Assembly: GCA_021850555.1 (NCBI GenBank)
Contig: JAJZLX010000153.1
Coordinates: forward strand, 1-10,097
Direction of reading: 5' to 3'
DNA length: 10,097 bases
Source: Pseudomonadota bacterium
Lineage (GTDB): Bacteria; Pseudomonadota; Gammaproteobacteria; Steroidobacterales; Steroidobacteraceae
Below are positions 1 to 7,262 of this stretch, piece by piece; the stretch's first letter is position 1, and every line of letters starts with the position of its first letter. The notes under the pieces were generated by a model. The model saw only the letters and a program-made list of their open reading frames with translations, was not told the origin of the DNA and searched no databases. The position numbers and the translations under genes are program-made.

Positions 1-360
1 GCGCAGGGCCACGGCCGAAAACAGATAGAGGAGGGCCGGAATGAGGATGTAGTCGAGGAGAATGAGCCAGCCGGCGAGGAAGCCCGCGGTCTCGTGCAAA
101 CCACGCTGAACGTAGGCGTACACCGATCCCGCCAAAGGAAACGCCCGCGACATGGCCGCGTAGCTGAGTGCGGTAAAAAGCATGCCGGTGAGGCCGATCA
201 GGTACGCCAGCACGACCATGCCCCTGGCGTCGCGCCACACGAACCCGAAGACGGCGAACGGAGCGATCGGCACCATGAAGATCATCCCGTAGACGATCAG
301 ATCGCCCAGGGTGAGCGCGCGATCGAGCTGATCCTCGTAGCCGAATTGCTCAAGCGACAT
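1..360 (-). CDS. APC-superfamily amino acid/amine permease, N-terminal part (cut by window edge)
   Basis: Reading the minus strand from position 360 gives 120 codons without a stop, so the gene continues past the left edge. The product starts MSLEQFGYEDQLDRALTLGD and has three hydrophobic helices at about residues 18-42, 48-69 and 94-118. The short stretch SRAFPLAGSVYAY after helix 2 is typical of APC transporters of the PuuP/YeeF kind. These are inner-membrane secondary transporters of amino acids or polyamines. The start at 360 has GGAG eight bases upstream. An in-frame ATG at 420 would add 20 residues but has no good ribosome site and adds a non-hydrophobic leader, so 360 is preferred. The gene is divergent from the acetamidase/formamidase gene, with under 100 bases between them, so the two may share control. 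The substrate cannot be told from this fragment. Family assignment is fairly safe. Confidence 0.85.
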   Translation of the reverse strand, partial: MSLEQFGYEDQLDRALTLGDLIVYGMIFMVPIAPFAVFGFVWRDARGMVVLAYLIGLTGMLFTALSYAAMSRAFPLAGSVYAYVQRGLHETAGFLAGWLILLDYILIPALLYLFSAVALR

Positions 361-456
361 GTTCGTGGCTCCGGGGACGAGCGAGGTGCCGCGGCCGAGT
401 CTAGCGGCAGCGCGATCCATGATACAGTAGGTTGATCACGGCACCCATCCCCGGCC

Positions 457-1389
457 ATGACCCACCGCCACACGATTCACGAGCAGCACTACGGCTGGGA
501 CAACAGCCTGGCCCCGGTGGCACGCATCACGCCGGGTCAGTCGCTGGAGTTCGAGGTGCAGGATGCCTCCGGCGGCCAGTTCTCCCCCGCCTCGGCGGCC
601 GCGGACGTGGGCGGCCTCGATTTCGCCCGGGTCAATCCGGTGGCCGGTCCGGTGTACATCGAGGGAGCCGAGCCCGGCGACATCCTGAAAGTGACCGTCT
701 TGTCGTTCGCGCCGTCCGGGTGGGGTTGGACGGCGAACATCCCGGGCTTCGGGCTGCTCGCGGACGAATTCAAGGAGCCGGCGCTGCACGTGTGGCGCTA
801 CGACGAGCGCGCCCTGACCCCTTGTGCCTTCGGGTCGTGGGCGAGGGTCCCGTTGAAGCCCTTTGCGGGTACCATCGGGGTCGCTCCGGCCGAGCCGGGC
901 TGCCACAGCGTCGTGCCGCCGCGCCGGGTCGGCGGCAACATGGACCTGCGCGACATCGCCTGCGGCAGCGAGCTGCATCTGCCTGTCGAGGTCGCCGGAG
1001 CCCTGTTCTCGGTGGGGGATACCCACGCGGCGCAGGGCGACGGCGAGGTCTGCGGCACGGCGCTCGAAAGCCCGATGCGCGTGGCGCTTCGATTCGATCT
1101 CATCAAGCGCCAGCCGCTCGCCTTTCCGCGGCTGCTCACCCCGGGGCCGGTCACGCGCCACCTCGATGCCCGGGGCTATCTGGCGAGCACCGGCATCGGA
1201 GCGGACCTCATGACCGCATCGCGCGATGCGGTTCGCTCGATGATCGACTGGCTGGGGCGGGAGTACGGGATTCCCGCGATCGACGCGTATCTGCTGTGCA
1301 GTGTCTGCGGGGATCTGCGCATCAGCGAGATCGTCGATGTGCCCAACTGGACCGTGTCGTTCTACTTTCCGCGGATCGCGCTCGAATAG
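457..1389 (+). CDS. Acetamidase/formamidase family amidohydrolase (short form)
   Basis: This 310-residue soluble protein has no signal peptide. It carries the conserved blocks of the FmdA/AmdA family: NPVAGPVYIEGAEPGD (60-75), GGNMD (159-163), GDTHAAQGDGEVCGT (187-201) and the C-terminal GDLRISEIVDVPN (285-297). Family members hydrolyse formamide, acetamide or related short amides to ammonia and a carboxylate in the cytoplasm, releasing nitrogen. Classical FmdA/AmdA proteins are about 400 residues, so this belongs to the shorter group of about 300 residues, whose substrates are less certain. The ATG at 457 has no clear Shine-Dalgarno sequence. The conserved N-terminal pattern (HTIHEQHYGWDNSLAPV) begins right after it, so the start is probably correct. 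The divergent permease next door could supply an amide or amine substrate; that link is inference from position. Confidence 0.93.
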   Translation: MTHRHTIHEQHYGWDNSLAPVARITPGQSLEFEVQDASGGQFSPASAAADVGGLDFARVNPVAGPVYIEGAEPGDILKVTVLSFAPSGWGWTANIPGFGLLADEFKEPALHVWRYDERALTPCAFGSWARVPLKPFAGTIGVAPAEPGCHSVVPPRRVGGNMDLRDIACGSELHLPVEVAGALFSVGDTHAAQGDGEVCGTALESPMRVALRFDLIKRQPLAFPRLLTPGPVTRHLDARGYLASTGIGADLMTASRDAVRSMIDWLGREYGIPAIDAYLLCSVCGDLRISEIVDVPNWTVSFYFPRIALE

Positions 1390-1730
1390 ACGCTGTCCGC
1401 GCCGCCGCCGCCCGCCCGGGGAGCCGATAAATCACGCGCGGGCGACTCGCGCACGGCCTCGGAAACTCCCCATCCGCCAATGCAGCCCTCGTACCCGGTC
1501 TCAACACCGGGGGAGTTGGCGCGGCGAGTGATGCTCGAGCCCGCCGCCAGCACCGGTCACGGTGCGTGTGCCGAAGGCCGCCCCGTGGCAAGGGTTGTTG
1601 GAAATCCGGTAGCGTCCTTTACGTATTGCGGGAAGATGACGGGCCGTCCATTGTAGCCGCTGCGAGAGACGCCTGGTCCTCGGATGTCGTCCGGGTCGCA
1701 ATCCACTGCGACGAACGGAGCAGTCAGCCT
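1390..1730. other. Intergenic region between amidase and outer-membrane protein genes
   Basis: This is about 340 bases with no convincing gene on either strand; open frames here are short, arginine-rich and resemble nothing. After the amidase stop there is a possible 7-bp GC stem with a 22-base loop (arms 1409-1415 and 1438-1444). A second hairpin has arms CCCGGT/ACCGGG at 1494-1511. Neither is followed by a T-run, so they are weak terminators at best. An odd inverted repeat GACGG-G-CCGTC lies at 1638-1648. A six-base-pair stem GTCGCA/TGCGAC with a six-base loop lies at 1695-1712, just ahead of the GGAG at 1717-1720. A promoter for the outer-membrane protein must lie here if the gene has its own, but I could not pick convincing hexamers. 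Confidence 0.5.
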
Positions 1731-3026
1731 TTGCGAGATGCCGGCGTAAAAGTGCCGCGAGGCATGGTCATTCTGCTTGTCCTGACGGCCTTCTGTCTCA
1801 CGGCCCGTGCCGCGCAGCCGCAGAGGCCGCAGGACACCGTCCGGCTTCACCCGATCAAGGTCCATTTCAGCCTGCTCGATCCGGCCACGTGGCCCGTGGT
1901 GCCCATCCCGTTCATCGCCGTGGGTCCAACCAGCGGCCAAACGTACGGGATCATTCCCACATTGCTGCAGCACGGGCGCAACGGGGAAATCGTTCGCATC
2001 ATCGCGCCGGACATCGTGCACAGCAACGACTTCGGCTGGGGAGGGCACCTCAGGATCCTCTCGTATCCGTCCGCGGACAGCCAGTGGTCGCTCGTCGCGA
2101 GCGCCGAACAGCACGTCCAGAGCAGTCTTGATGCACTCTACGAAACCGGGCTGCTGCGCGAGAGCCGCTGGTCGTTGACCGTCGAAGCCGATTACGACCG
2201 CAGTGGCACGGCCCGCTTTTTCGGTATCGGCAACGACACGCCCTATTCCGCTCAAACCGTCTACATCGATCAGCAGCTGTGGCTGCAGACGACGCTCGGG
2301 TGGAACATCACGCATGCCTGGCAGCTCGCGTACACCTTTCTTGCGAAAAAGGTGAAAGTGATCGGCGGTCACCTGCCGGGCATCGCCTCGCTCACGAGCC
2401 GGTTTGCGCGCGTGCCGGGCATCGGCACGACCCACATGCTGCTGCATCGCGTTTCCCTGACCTACGACACCTTGAACAGCGTCAGTCTGCCGACCCGCGG
2501 AGTTGACGTCATCCTTTATGGCGGCGTCGCCGCGCGCAACGGGTCACCCGCCCATCCGCTGTTCACGGAGGCCGGTTTCGACGGGCGATTCTACTGGTCA
2601 CCGCTCGATTCGCTGACGATCGTGACTCACGTGGACCTGCGCTACATGCCGACGGTGAACGCGGCTCCCTTCTGGGCCCTGAGCAGCATCGGGGGGGACA
2701 GCAGCATCCTCGGCGGGCGACAGACGCTGCGGGGGTTCGTCGACTCGCGTTTTGTCGATCGCAATTCGTTCGTGGCGAACCTGGAGCTTCGGCAGAAGCT
2801 GTTCACGCTCAATGCCTTCGGAACGCGTCTCGTTCTGCAGATCGCGCCGTTTGTCGACACCGGCCGAGTGTTTTCCCACGGCTCCACCTTCCCCGTCGAC
2901 AAGCTCCACAACGTCGTCGGCGTTGGATTCCGGGGCATCGCTCAGCCGTTCGTGGTCGGCTACGTAGACGTCGGCTATGGCAGCGAAGGGGCCGCGGTGT
3001 TCACCGGCATCGACTATCCGTTTTGA
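1731..3026 (+). CDS. Omp85/D15-type outer-membrane beta-barrel protein without POTRA domains
   Basis: The mature part of about 400 residues is rich in alternating polar/hydrophobic strands and ends in aromatic DYPF, the usual C-terminal signal of outer-membrane barrels. Near the C-terminal half is LRGF (bases 2727-2738), followed by SRFVDRN and ANLELRQKL. This is the pattern of the bacterial surface antigen (D15) barrel, where the (V/L)RGF loop enters the pore. No POTRA repeats precede the barrel, so it is unlikely to be BamA or TamA itself. An N-terminal hydrophobic stretch ending TARA-AQ looks like a signal peptide. The start is uncertain. TTG at 1731 has GGAG ten bases upstream and gives a charged n-region. 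GTG 1752 and ATG 1764 are in frame too, but 1764 leaves no positive charge before the hydrophobic core. The frame stays open back to GTG 1566. Cargo or partner is unknown. The gene stands alone between an amidase and a convergent esterase. Confidence 0.85.
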   Translation: MRDAGVKVPRGMVILLVLTAFCLTARAAQPQRPQDTVRLHPIKVHFSLLDPATWPVVPIPFIAVGPTSGQTYGIIPTLLQHGRNGEIVRIIAPDIVHSNDFGWGGHLRILSYPSADSQWSLVASAEQHVQSSLDALYETGLLRESRWSLTVEADYDRSGTARFFGIGNDTPYSAQTVYIDQQLWLQTTLGWNITHAWQLAYTFLAKKVKVIGGHLPGIASLTSRFARVPGIGTTHMLLHRVSLTYDTLNSVSLPTRGVDVILYGGVAARNGSPAHPLFTEAGFDGRFYWSPLDSLTIVTHVDLRYMPTVNAAPFWALSSIGGDSSILGGRQTLRGFVDSRFVDRNSFVANLELRQKLFTLNAFGTRLVLQIAPFVDTGRVFSHGSTFPVDKLHNVVGVGFRGIAQPFVVGYVDVGYGSEGAAVFTGIDYPF

Positions 3027-3034
3027 GCTTGCGG

Positions 3035-3052
3035 GGCCCTTGCACAAGGGCC
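3035..3052. terminator. GC-rich hairpin between convergent genes
   Basis: Perfect 7-bp arms GGCCCTT and AAGGGCC enclose a four-base loop (GCAC). The hairpin starts nine bases after the stop codon of the outer-membrane protein gene. The esterase gene ends on the other strand about 80 bases further on, so a symmetric hairpin could stop transcription from both sides. Neither strand has a T-run after the stem, so it is not a textbook intrinsic terminator. The call rests on position and stem quality only. Confidence 0.4.
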
Positions 3053-3134
3053 GCAGTCCTCACTCGTCCGACAGGCGCGGATCTTCCCGGCGCCGAGGTG
3101 GCGGCGGCTCGAGGTCCAAGCCGTCCCGAGGCGC

Positions 3135-4724
3135 TCAGAACAGTTTCGGGGTGCCGCCCGAGGCGATGAAGGCGCGCATGGAGGACAGCAGGCGCGGCGG
3201 CAGGATGGGCCTCGGCATGGCACGCGCCCCTAGCCGCATGATCCAATGCCCGCCCCGGGTGAGCTTCGGCCAGTGCGGCAACCCCGGCCCGTTTGGATCA
3301 CCGGTTTTCACGAAGTTGATCCAGTAGCGCGACATGCGGCGCGAGATCACCCGGTCGAGGGCGGTGAAGTGCCGCTGGGGTGCCGCCGCGAGGGTCTCGA
3401 AGACGTAGGGAATCTCCGAGGAGTGAAATACCCGCCAATGATTCGAGCGCGGTCCCGGCTCCACGTGTGTCCACAAATAGGCGTAGACGGGCGAGCGTGT
3501 GCGGGCGCGGCGCGAGCGGCTCCACCGATACAGTGCGGCCAGCCCCAGGTCGCGCCGCACCGCCCTGAGCGCCCGCGCCCGTGCGATTGCGCTCGGGGCT
3601 GGAAAGAGGCGGGAGAAGCGCGGCGCGAGGGCCCCGAAAGTCCTCGCCAGGTAGGCGCGCCAGGCGGTAAGGCTCAGCTTGACGGGATTGGCGTGAAAGC
3701 CGGTGCTCTCATCCGCATTCAGGCCAAGAAGGACCGGTATGCGCGCAAAGCGTCCCCGGGCGAGCAGTCGCTCGGGCGCGGCCGGCAGCAGTTTGCCGTC
3801 GACGATCGGCATGATGAGCGGACTTCTCATCGGGGTGGCGGTGGTGGCTAGTCGACTCGGGGGCAGCGCGCGCAGCGCCCTGAGCGTCGTAGCGCCCTTG
3901 GCGCGCGCAAACTCCTCACCGGCGCGCTCAGCCGCCGCGAGCGAGGGTGTGGGCAAGGAATTCGGCAGGCCGCTCTCGGCGATGGCGCGGGCAAACAAGT
4001 GTTCGGCGAGCGGCGAGACGATGAGCTCCTGCACGGCGATCGCGCCGGCCGACTGGCCGGCGACGGTGACGGCGCGCGGGTTGCCGCCGAATGCGCCGAT
4101 GTTGCGACGCACCCAGCGTAGCGCCGCGATCATGTCCTGCAGGCCCCAGTTGCCGGGCGGCTCGTGCAGGCGCTTCGCCTGAGCCGCGAGCGCCGGGTCG
4201 GTGAAGAACCCGGGCACCCCCAGCCGATAGTTGATCGTGACCACGATGATGCCCTGTGCCGCGAGGTGCCGCCCGTTGTAAATCGGCACCGAGCCGGAGC
4301 CGGAGATGAACGCCCCGCCCGGAATCCACACCATGACCGGCAGAGGGTGCGTGGCGTGTGCCGGCGCCCAGACGTTCAGATACAGGCAGTTCTCGCTCAC
4401 CCGCCCGTGCACCATGTACTCCGGGGACCATGGGCCGATGCCGCGCGGCGTGAGCGTCTGCAGGCAGCTCGGCGCGAAGTGTCGGGCGGGGCGTATCCCC
4501 TGCCATGGCCGCAGCGGCTGCGGAGCGCGCCAGCGATTCACACCGATCGGTGGCGCGGCATAGGGCACGCCGAGGAAGGCATCGACGTCGCCTTCGCGCA
4601 GCCCCGAGAGCTCACCGTCCGCAACGCGCACGCGCGGCGCCCGGACCGTCGCGTGACAGGCGCCCGCCCAGGAGAGGGCCGTGAGAATCAGCATCGCGAG
4701 TCGCGGCGGCGCCTCTTGTCTCAT
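3135..4724 (-). CDS. Secreted type-B carboxylesterase (COesterase family)
   Basis: This alpha/beta-hydrolase of about 529 residues cleaves carboxylic esters. Counting from ATG 4724, the nucleophile serine sits in GQSAGA at about residue 225. The acid is the glutamate of GLNADES (about 339) and the base is the histidine of VFHSSEIPY (about 434), so the catalytic triad is complete. The oxyanion-hole segment IPGGAF (134-139) and the family signature ENCLYLNVW (111-119) are present. Cysteines near 87 and 113 can form the usual disulfide, which suits an exported enzyme. The N-terminus has a hydrophobic stretch ending CHA and reads as a signal peptide. ATG 4724 has GAGG six bases upstream. An adjoining ATG at 4727 and a GTG at 4757 are alternatives. 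An operator-like palindrome lies about 110 bases upstream. The natural substrate cannot be read from sequence; a role with plant-polysaccharide esters is only suggested by the operator. Confidence 0.93.
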   Translation of the reverse strand: MRQEAPPRLAMLILTALSWAGACHATVRAPRVRVADGELSGLREGDVDAFLGVPYAAPPIGVNRWRAPQPLRPWQGIRPARHFAPSCLQTLTPRGIGPWSPEYMVHGRVSENCLYLNVWAPAHATHPLPVMVWIPGGAFISGSGSVPIYNGRHLAAQGIIVVTINYRLGVPGFFTDPALAAQAKRLHEPPGNWGLQDMIAALRWVRRNIGAFGGNPRAVTVAGQSAGAIAVQELIVSPLAEHLFARAIAESGLPNSLPTPSLAAAERAGEEFARAKGATTLRALRALPPSRLATTATPMRSPLIMPIVDGKLLPAAPERLLARGRFARIPVLLGLNADESTGFHANPVKLSLTAWRAYLARTFGALAPRFSRLFPAPSAIARARALRAVRRDLGLAALYRWSRSRRARTRSPVYAYLWTHVEPGPRSNHWRVFHSSEIPYVFETLAAAPQRHFTALDRVISRRMSRYWINFVKTGDPNGPGLPHWPKLTRGGHWIMRLGARAMPRPILPPRLLSSMRAFIASGGTPKLF

Positions 4725-4828
4725 CATGTGCCTCGCATCCGCGCTCGCCTTTTTCACTTGCGGTTGCAGCGCAAGCCGCCGCGAGCTTGACAGTCCGCGA
4801 TGGAGTCCGACAATAGCAGCAATCAGCA

Positions 4829-4840
4829 GGTAGCGCTACC
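4829..4840. promoter_or_regulatory. LacI-family operator-like palindrome upstream of the esterase
   Basis: GGTAGCGCTACC is a perfect 12-bp palindrome with the central GCGC/CG step typical of LacI-family operators. Read toward the esterase it is TGGTAGCGCTACCT. From memory this differs at two of 14 positions from the XylR-box described in Xanthomonas (TGGTAGCGCTAACA). The only downstream gene on either side that fits is the esterase on the minus strand, whose start is about 110 bases away. No regulator of this type is in the window. The palindrome is seen; its function is inferred. Confidence 0.5.
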
Positions 4841-4925
4841 ATATCGATAGGTTGTCGCGTCTCGTGGCGCGCTCATCCCGATCAGGAAACGCCGGATCCG
4901 TACATCGTGTCTGGCACGGCGCCGG

Positions 4926-5732
4926 CTACCCTCGGCCGAGCGCCACGGAGAAGGTGAGCAGTCCGCCGCCGGGCAGAGGCGAGAACGCCACGAGCCGGCG
5001 CGGGTCGTTGAGGCCCATGAAGGCGCGGGTGAAGAAATCGGCGCAGAAGTCGCCGAGTGCCATGCCGAAGAGAGTGTCGGACGGATAGTGCCAGCCGCCC
5101 TCGATGCGCGCCCAGGCGGTGGCAAAAGTGAGCCCGTGCAGGCCCGCATCGAGCGCATCGCGCACGCCGTGATCCATCGGAATCTGCTCGAGATTGAGCA
5201 TCGCGAGCCGGGTGTACACGGCCGAAGCGGTGGTGTGATTCGAAGGGAAGCTGTGGTCGTTGGCGTGGTTCGGCCGCTCGCGGTGAACCGAGCGGCTGAT
5301 CAGCGTATTCGATTCGATCGCGGTGGTGGCGGCGACCAGATTGACGAGGTACCCCTTGGCCTTGTCCTCGAGCCAGGTCTTGCCGAGCCGGCCGCTCGGG
5401 GCGAACAGAATCGCCGCGATGTCCATGCCGACGGAGGCGCTGCGCAGCCGGTAGCTCCATCGCGTGGCATTGGCGTTCGAGCCGAAAATCGGGGTGTGCG
5501 TGCGGCCCCAGCGCGAGAGGCGGTGATCGAGGTTGCCCGCCTGCAGCGCCGCGGCGCCGGCAAGCGGACCCCACACCCACGGGTCGGTGACCGCCGAGAG
5601 CGCCGCGCGGCGCACCCGCGCCCAGCCCGGCGCCACCGTGACATTCCCGCCCCAGTTGCCGCGGGTGGACAGCGTTGCGCAGCCGGTGAGCGTGAGCACC
5701 GCCAGCGCAAGCGCCGCCCGCAGCCGGCGCAT
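4926..5732 (-). CDS. PAP2-family phosphatase-like lipoprotein (second gene of pair)
   Basis: This 268-residue protein begins MRRLRAALALAVLTLTGC, a lipoprotein signal with the acylated cysteine at residue 18. It therefore probably sits in the periplasm, anchored to a membrane. The PAP2 (type 2 phosphatidic acid phosphatase) motifs are recognisable: HRERPN at 150-155, FPSNHTTAS at 162-170 and ARIEGGWHYPSD at 208-219, with the catalytic His215 and Asp219. Two details are off. The lysine expected seven residues before the RP arginine is serine or a shifted arginine (146/147). The second motif is PSNH instead of PSGH, keeping His166. PAP2 enzymes dephosphorylate lipid phosphates or pyrophosphates such as undecaprenyl pyrophosphate; the substrate here is unknown. 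The ATG directly follows the TGA of the preceding PAP2 gene, and AAGGA lies seven bases upstream (5740-5744), so translation is probably coupled. Confidence 0.9.
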   Translation of the reverse strand: MRRLRAALALAVLTLTGCATLSTRGNWGGNVTVAPGWARVRRAALSAVTDPWVWGPLAGAAALQAGNLDHRLSRWGRTHTPIFGSNANATRWSYRLRSASVGMDIAAILFAPSGRLGKTWLEDKAKGYLVNLVAATTAIESNTLISRSVHRERPNHANDHSFPSNHTTASAVYTRLAMLNLEQIPMDHGVRDALDAGLHGLTFATAWARIEGGWHYPSDTLFGMALGDFCADFFTRAFMGLNDPRRLVAFSPLPGGGLLTFSVALGRG

Positions 5733-6587
5733 TCAGAAGTCCTTGACGAAGCCGACCGCCGCGCCGCGCGGCAAAATCTCCACGAGCAGCGGGATCTTGC
5801 GTTGCGAGGCCCAGTAGCCGAAGGCGGAGCCGAGGATCCAGCCGGCGAGAACATCCGATTGCCAGTGTCCCTGGCTCCTCATGCGCCCGTACGCATCGTA
5901 GATCGGCAACAGCTCCGCCGCCCAGATCCACGGATACCGATGCCGGTAGTGCAGGATGAAGGGTGTGACGAAACTCGCCTGCAGCGTGACCTCCCCGCTC
6001 GGGAAGCTTTGCGACATGCCGTCGAAGAAGGCGTTCGGCCCCTTGCCTTGGAAGGGCCGGGCGCGGCGGAAGGCGTACTTCAGCGCATCGGCGGCGAAGC
6101 CGGCGAACACCGATGAGTCGGCCGCCTGCCAGAACACATGGCCGAGCCCTTTGTGATTGCCGAGGACGAGTGCGCCGGCGGCCTCGAAGGCCACCGTCCC
6201 GTATTCCAGTCCCAGCTGGTTCGAGCGGGACAAAAATCCGTTCTTGTCCTGTCTCGTCAATCTGTAATCGATGCCGAAGGGGCCGTGGCTGGTTCCTTCG
6301 TGGATTCTCATCGCGGTAAGGAAAGCCACCAGCCCGGCGGTCGGCAGCACCCACGGCCGCCGCCACCATGCGCGGGGCTTCAGCCGGAACTTGCGCGCCT
6401 TCGCGTGGGCCGGCGATGAGCTCGTCCCGGTCGATGACCGGGAAGCGGGCGAGGGAGAGCTTGCGGGCGGCCCGTCGTCGGCGCGGGCACGGGCGACGGG
6501 TGCCAGGAATGCCACGAGCAGCGCCAACAGCGCCGTGGCGAGCGGGCGGGGATGGGCGGGGCGGGCGGACGTGAAACGAGTTGTCAT
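5733..6587 (-). CDS. PAP2-family phosphatase-like protein with signal peptide (first gene of pair)
   Basis: From ATG 6587 the product is 284 residues. It has a charged N-terminus, a hydrophobic stretch and a likely cleavage site after ARARA, then a serine/proline-rich linker and the PAP2 domain. The first motif is canonical, KYAFRRARP, with Lys170 and Arg177-Pro178. The third motif GRMRSQGHWQSD keeps the catalytic Arg235, His241 and Asp245. The second motif reads FPSGE: Glu199 replaces the usual histidine of PSGH. That histidine normally helps bind or protonate the phosphate, so activity or substrate may differ from standard PAP2 enzymes. The frame extends upstream to ATG 6680, but that adds 31 charged residues before the signal peptide, so 6587 is preferred even though its GAGG is 12 bases away. 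The gene abuts a second PAP2 gene and probably forms a two-gene operon with it. Confidence 0.9.
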   Translation of the reverse strand: MTTRFTSARPAHPRPLATALLALLVAFLAPVARARADDGPPASSPSPASRSSTGTSSSPAHAKARKFRLKPRAWWRRPWVLPTAGLVAFLTAMRIHEGTSHGPFGIDYRLTRQDKNGFLSRSNQLGLEYGTVAFEAAGALVLGNHKGLGHVFWQAADSSVFAGFAADALKYAFRRARPFQGKGPNAFFDGMSQSFPSGEVTLQASFVTPFILHYRHRYPWIWAAELLPIYDAYGRMRSQGHWQSDVLAGWILGSAFGYWASQRKIPLLVEILPRGAAVGFVKDF

Positions 6588-6734
6588 GATGGATTTCAGC
6601 CTCGTTCGTGGACCATGCACGGTCTTGCCTCGCAACCGGGCGCAGCCTGCGGATGTCTCAACACGACGCATCGGCCGCATCCGACAAGTCCACGGGCGGG
6701 CCGCTGCGGCCTCGAGCCGTGCTCCGAGCGGCGA

Positions 6735-6745
6735 ATTCTATCATA
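6735..6745 (-). promoter_or_regulatory. Possible -10 region for the PAP2 gene pair
   Basis: On the minus strand an AT-rich patch in otherwise GC-rich DNA contains two overlapping -10-like hexamers: TATGAT (6740-6745) and TAGAAT (6735-6740). Each matches five of six consensus bases. I found no good -35 element at standard spacing. The patch lies about 150 bases upstream of the preferred PAP2 start and about 55 bases upstream of the alternative start at 6680. It is the only promoter-like stretch in the 285-base gap between the winged-helix gene and the PAP2 pair; I see no gene in that gap. Confidence 0.3.
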
Positions 6746-6872
6746 AGCTTTATCGCGCAAAGCACATGATCGAGGCGTCGCGAGCGGGTGACGCCGGTGC
6801 TCGCGCGTGGAACACCTGCGGCCGGGGATGCCCGCCGGCGCTCATCGGAGCGCAGCAGGGGGACGGACGCCT

Positions 6873-7262
6873 TCAGCCGCGAGCCGAGGCCGGTCGTACA
6901 GCCGGACCGGCATCGGTGCCGAGCGCCTCGGCGGCATCGACGAGCACCTGCTCGAGCACCCCCAGGTACTCGAGCAAACGCCTGCGGCCGAGGGCGGAGA
7001 GCCGGCACATCGTTTGCGGCCGGCCGGGCCCGATTTCCCGGGCGACGGTGATGAGCTTCTCGGTCTGCAGCAGTTGCAGGTGGCGGCTGAGGTTGCCGTC
7101 CGTCAAGTCGCACAGCTCCAACAGCTCACCGAACGCGAGCCCCTTCGGATGAGCGAGCAGCGAGGCGAGGATGCTCAGCCGCGCACGCTCGTGGATGACC
7201 CGGTCCAGTCCGCGGTAGGCGAACCGGCGCGGCTGCTCCCTCTTTGCATTATGAGATCTCAT
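6873..7262 (-). CDS. Small winged-helix transcriptional regulator
   Basis: This 129-residue cytoplasmic protein has a winged-helix fold. After a basic N-terminus come DRVIHERARLSILASLLAH (20-38), the helix-turn-helix with recognition helix LTDGNLSRHLQLLQTEKLI (53-71), and a wing around IGPGRPQTMCRLSALGRRRL (77-96). This layout fits the HTH_34/ArsR-MarR-like one-domain regulators that often sit beside a membrane protein of unknown function. No cysteine or histidine cluster suggests metal sensing. The start ATG overlaps the last 14 bases of the membrane-protein gene. GGGAGG precedes it at a rather short three-base spacing. The two genes are therefore very likely one operon. The target is unknown; autoregulation is possible. 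The last 20 residues are alanine/proline/arginine-rich and probably disordered. Confidence 0.88.
   Translation of the reverse strand: MRSHNAKREQPRRFAYRGLDRVIHERARLSILASLLAHPKGLAFGELLELCDLTDGNLSRHLQLLQTEKLITVAREIGPGRPQTMCRLSALGRRRLLEYLGVLEQVLVDAAEALGTDAGPAVRPASARG

Noticed and set aside
436..1430. Long frames overlapping the amidase on both strands (432-1430 plus, 436-1161 minus)
   Set aside because: The amidase frame carries all the conserved family blocks; the others are Arg/Gly/Pro-rich translations with no similarity that I recognise.
1557..2447. A 296-codon minus-strand frame opposite the outer-membrane protein
   Set aside because: The plus-strand frame has a barrel pattern, LRGF motif and signal peptide; the minus frame lacks any domain.
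4882..4925. GC-rich inverted repeats after the second PAP2 gene as a terminator
   Set aside because: Only about five base pairs can be paired across a long loop, and no T-run is convincing.
4882..6369. A 495-codon minus-strand frame spanning both PAP2 genes
   Set aside because: It overlaps two genes with recognisable catalytic motifs on the same strand in another frame. Its composition (Arg/Gly/Ala/His) is that of a shadow frame.
6271..7152. A 293-codon plus-strand frame across the PAP2/regulator gap
   Set aside because: It overlaps two genes on the other strand and is low-complexity Ala/Arg/Ser sequence.
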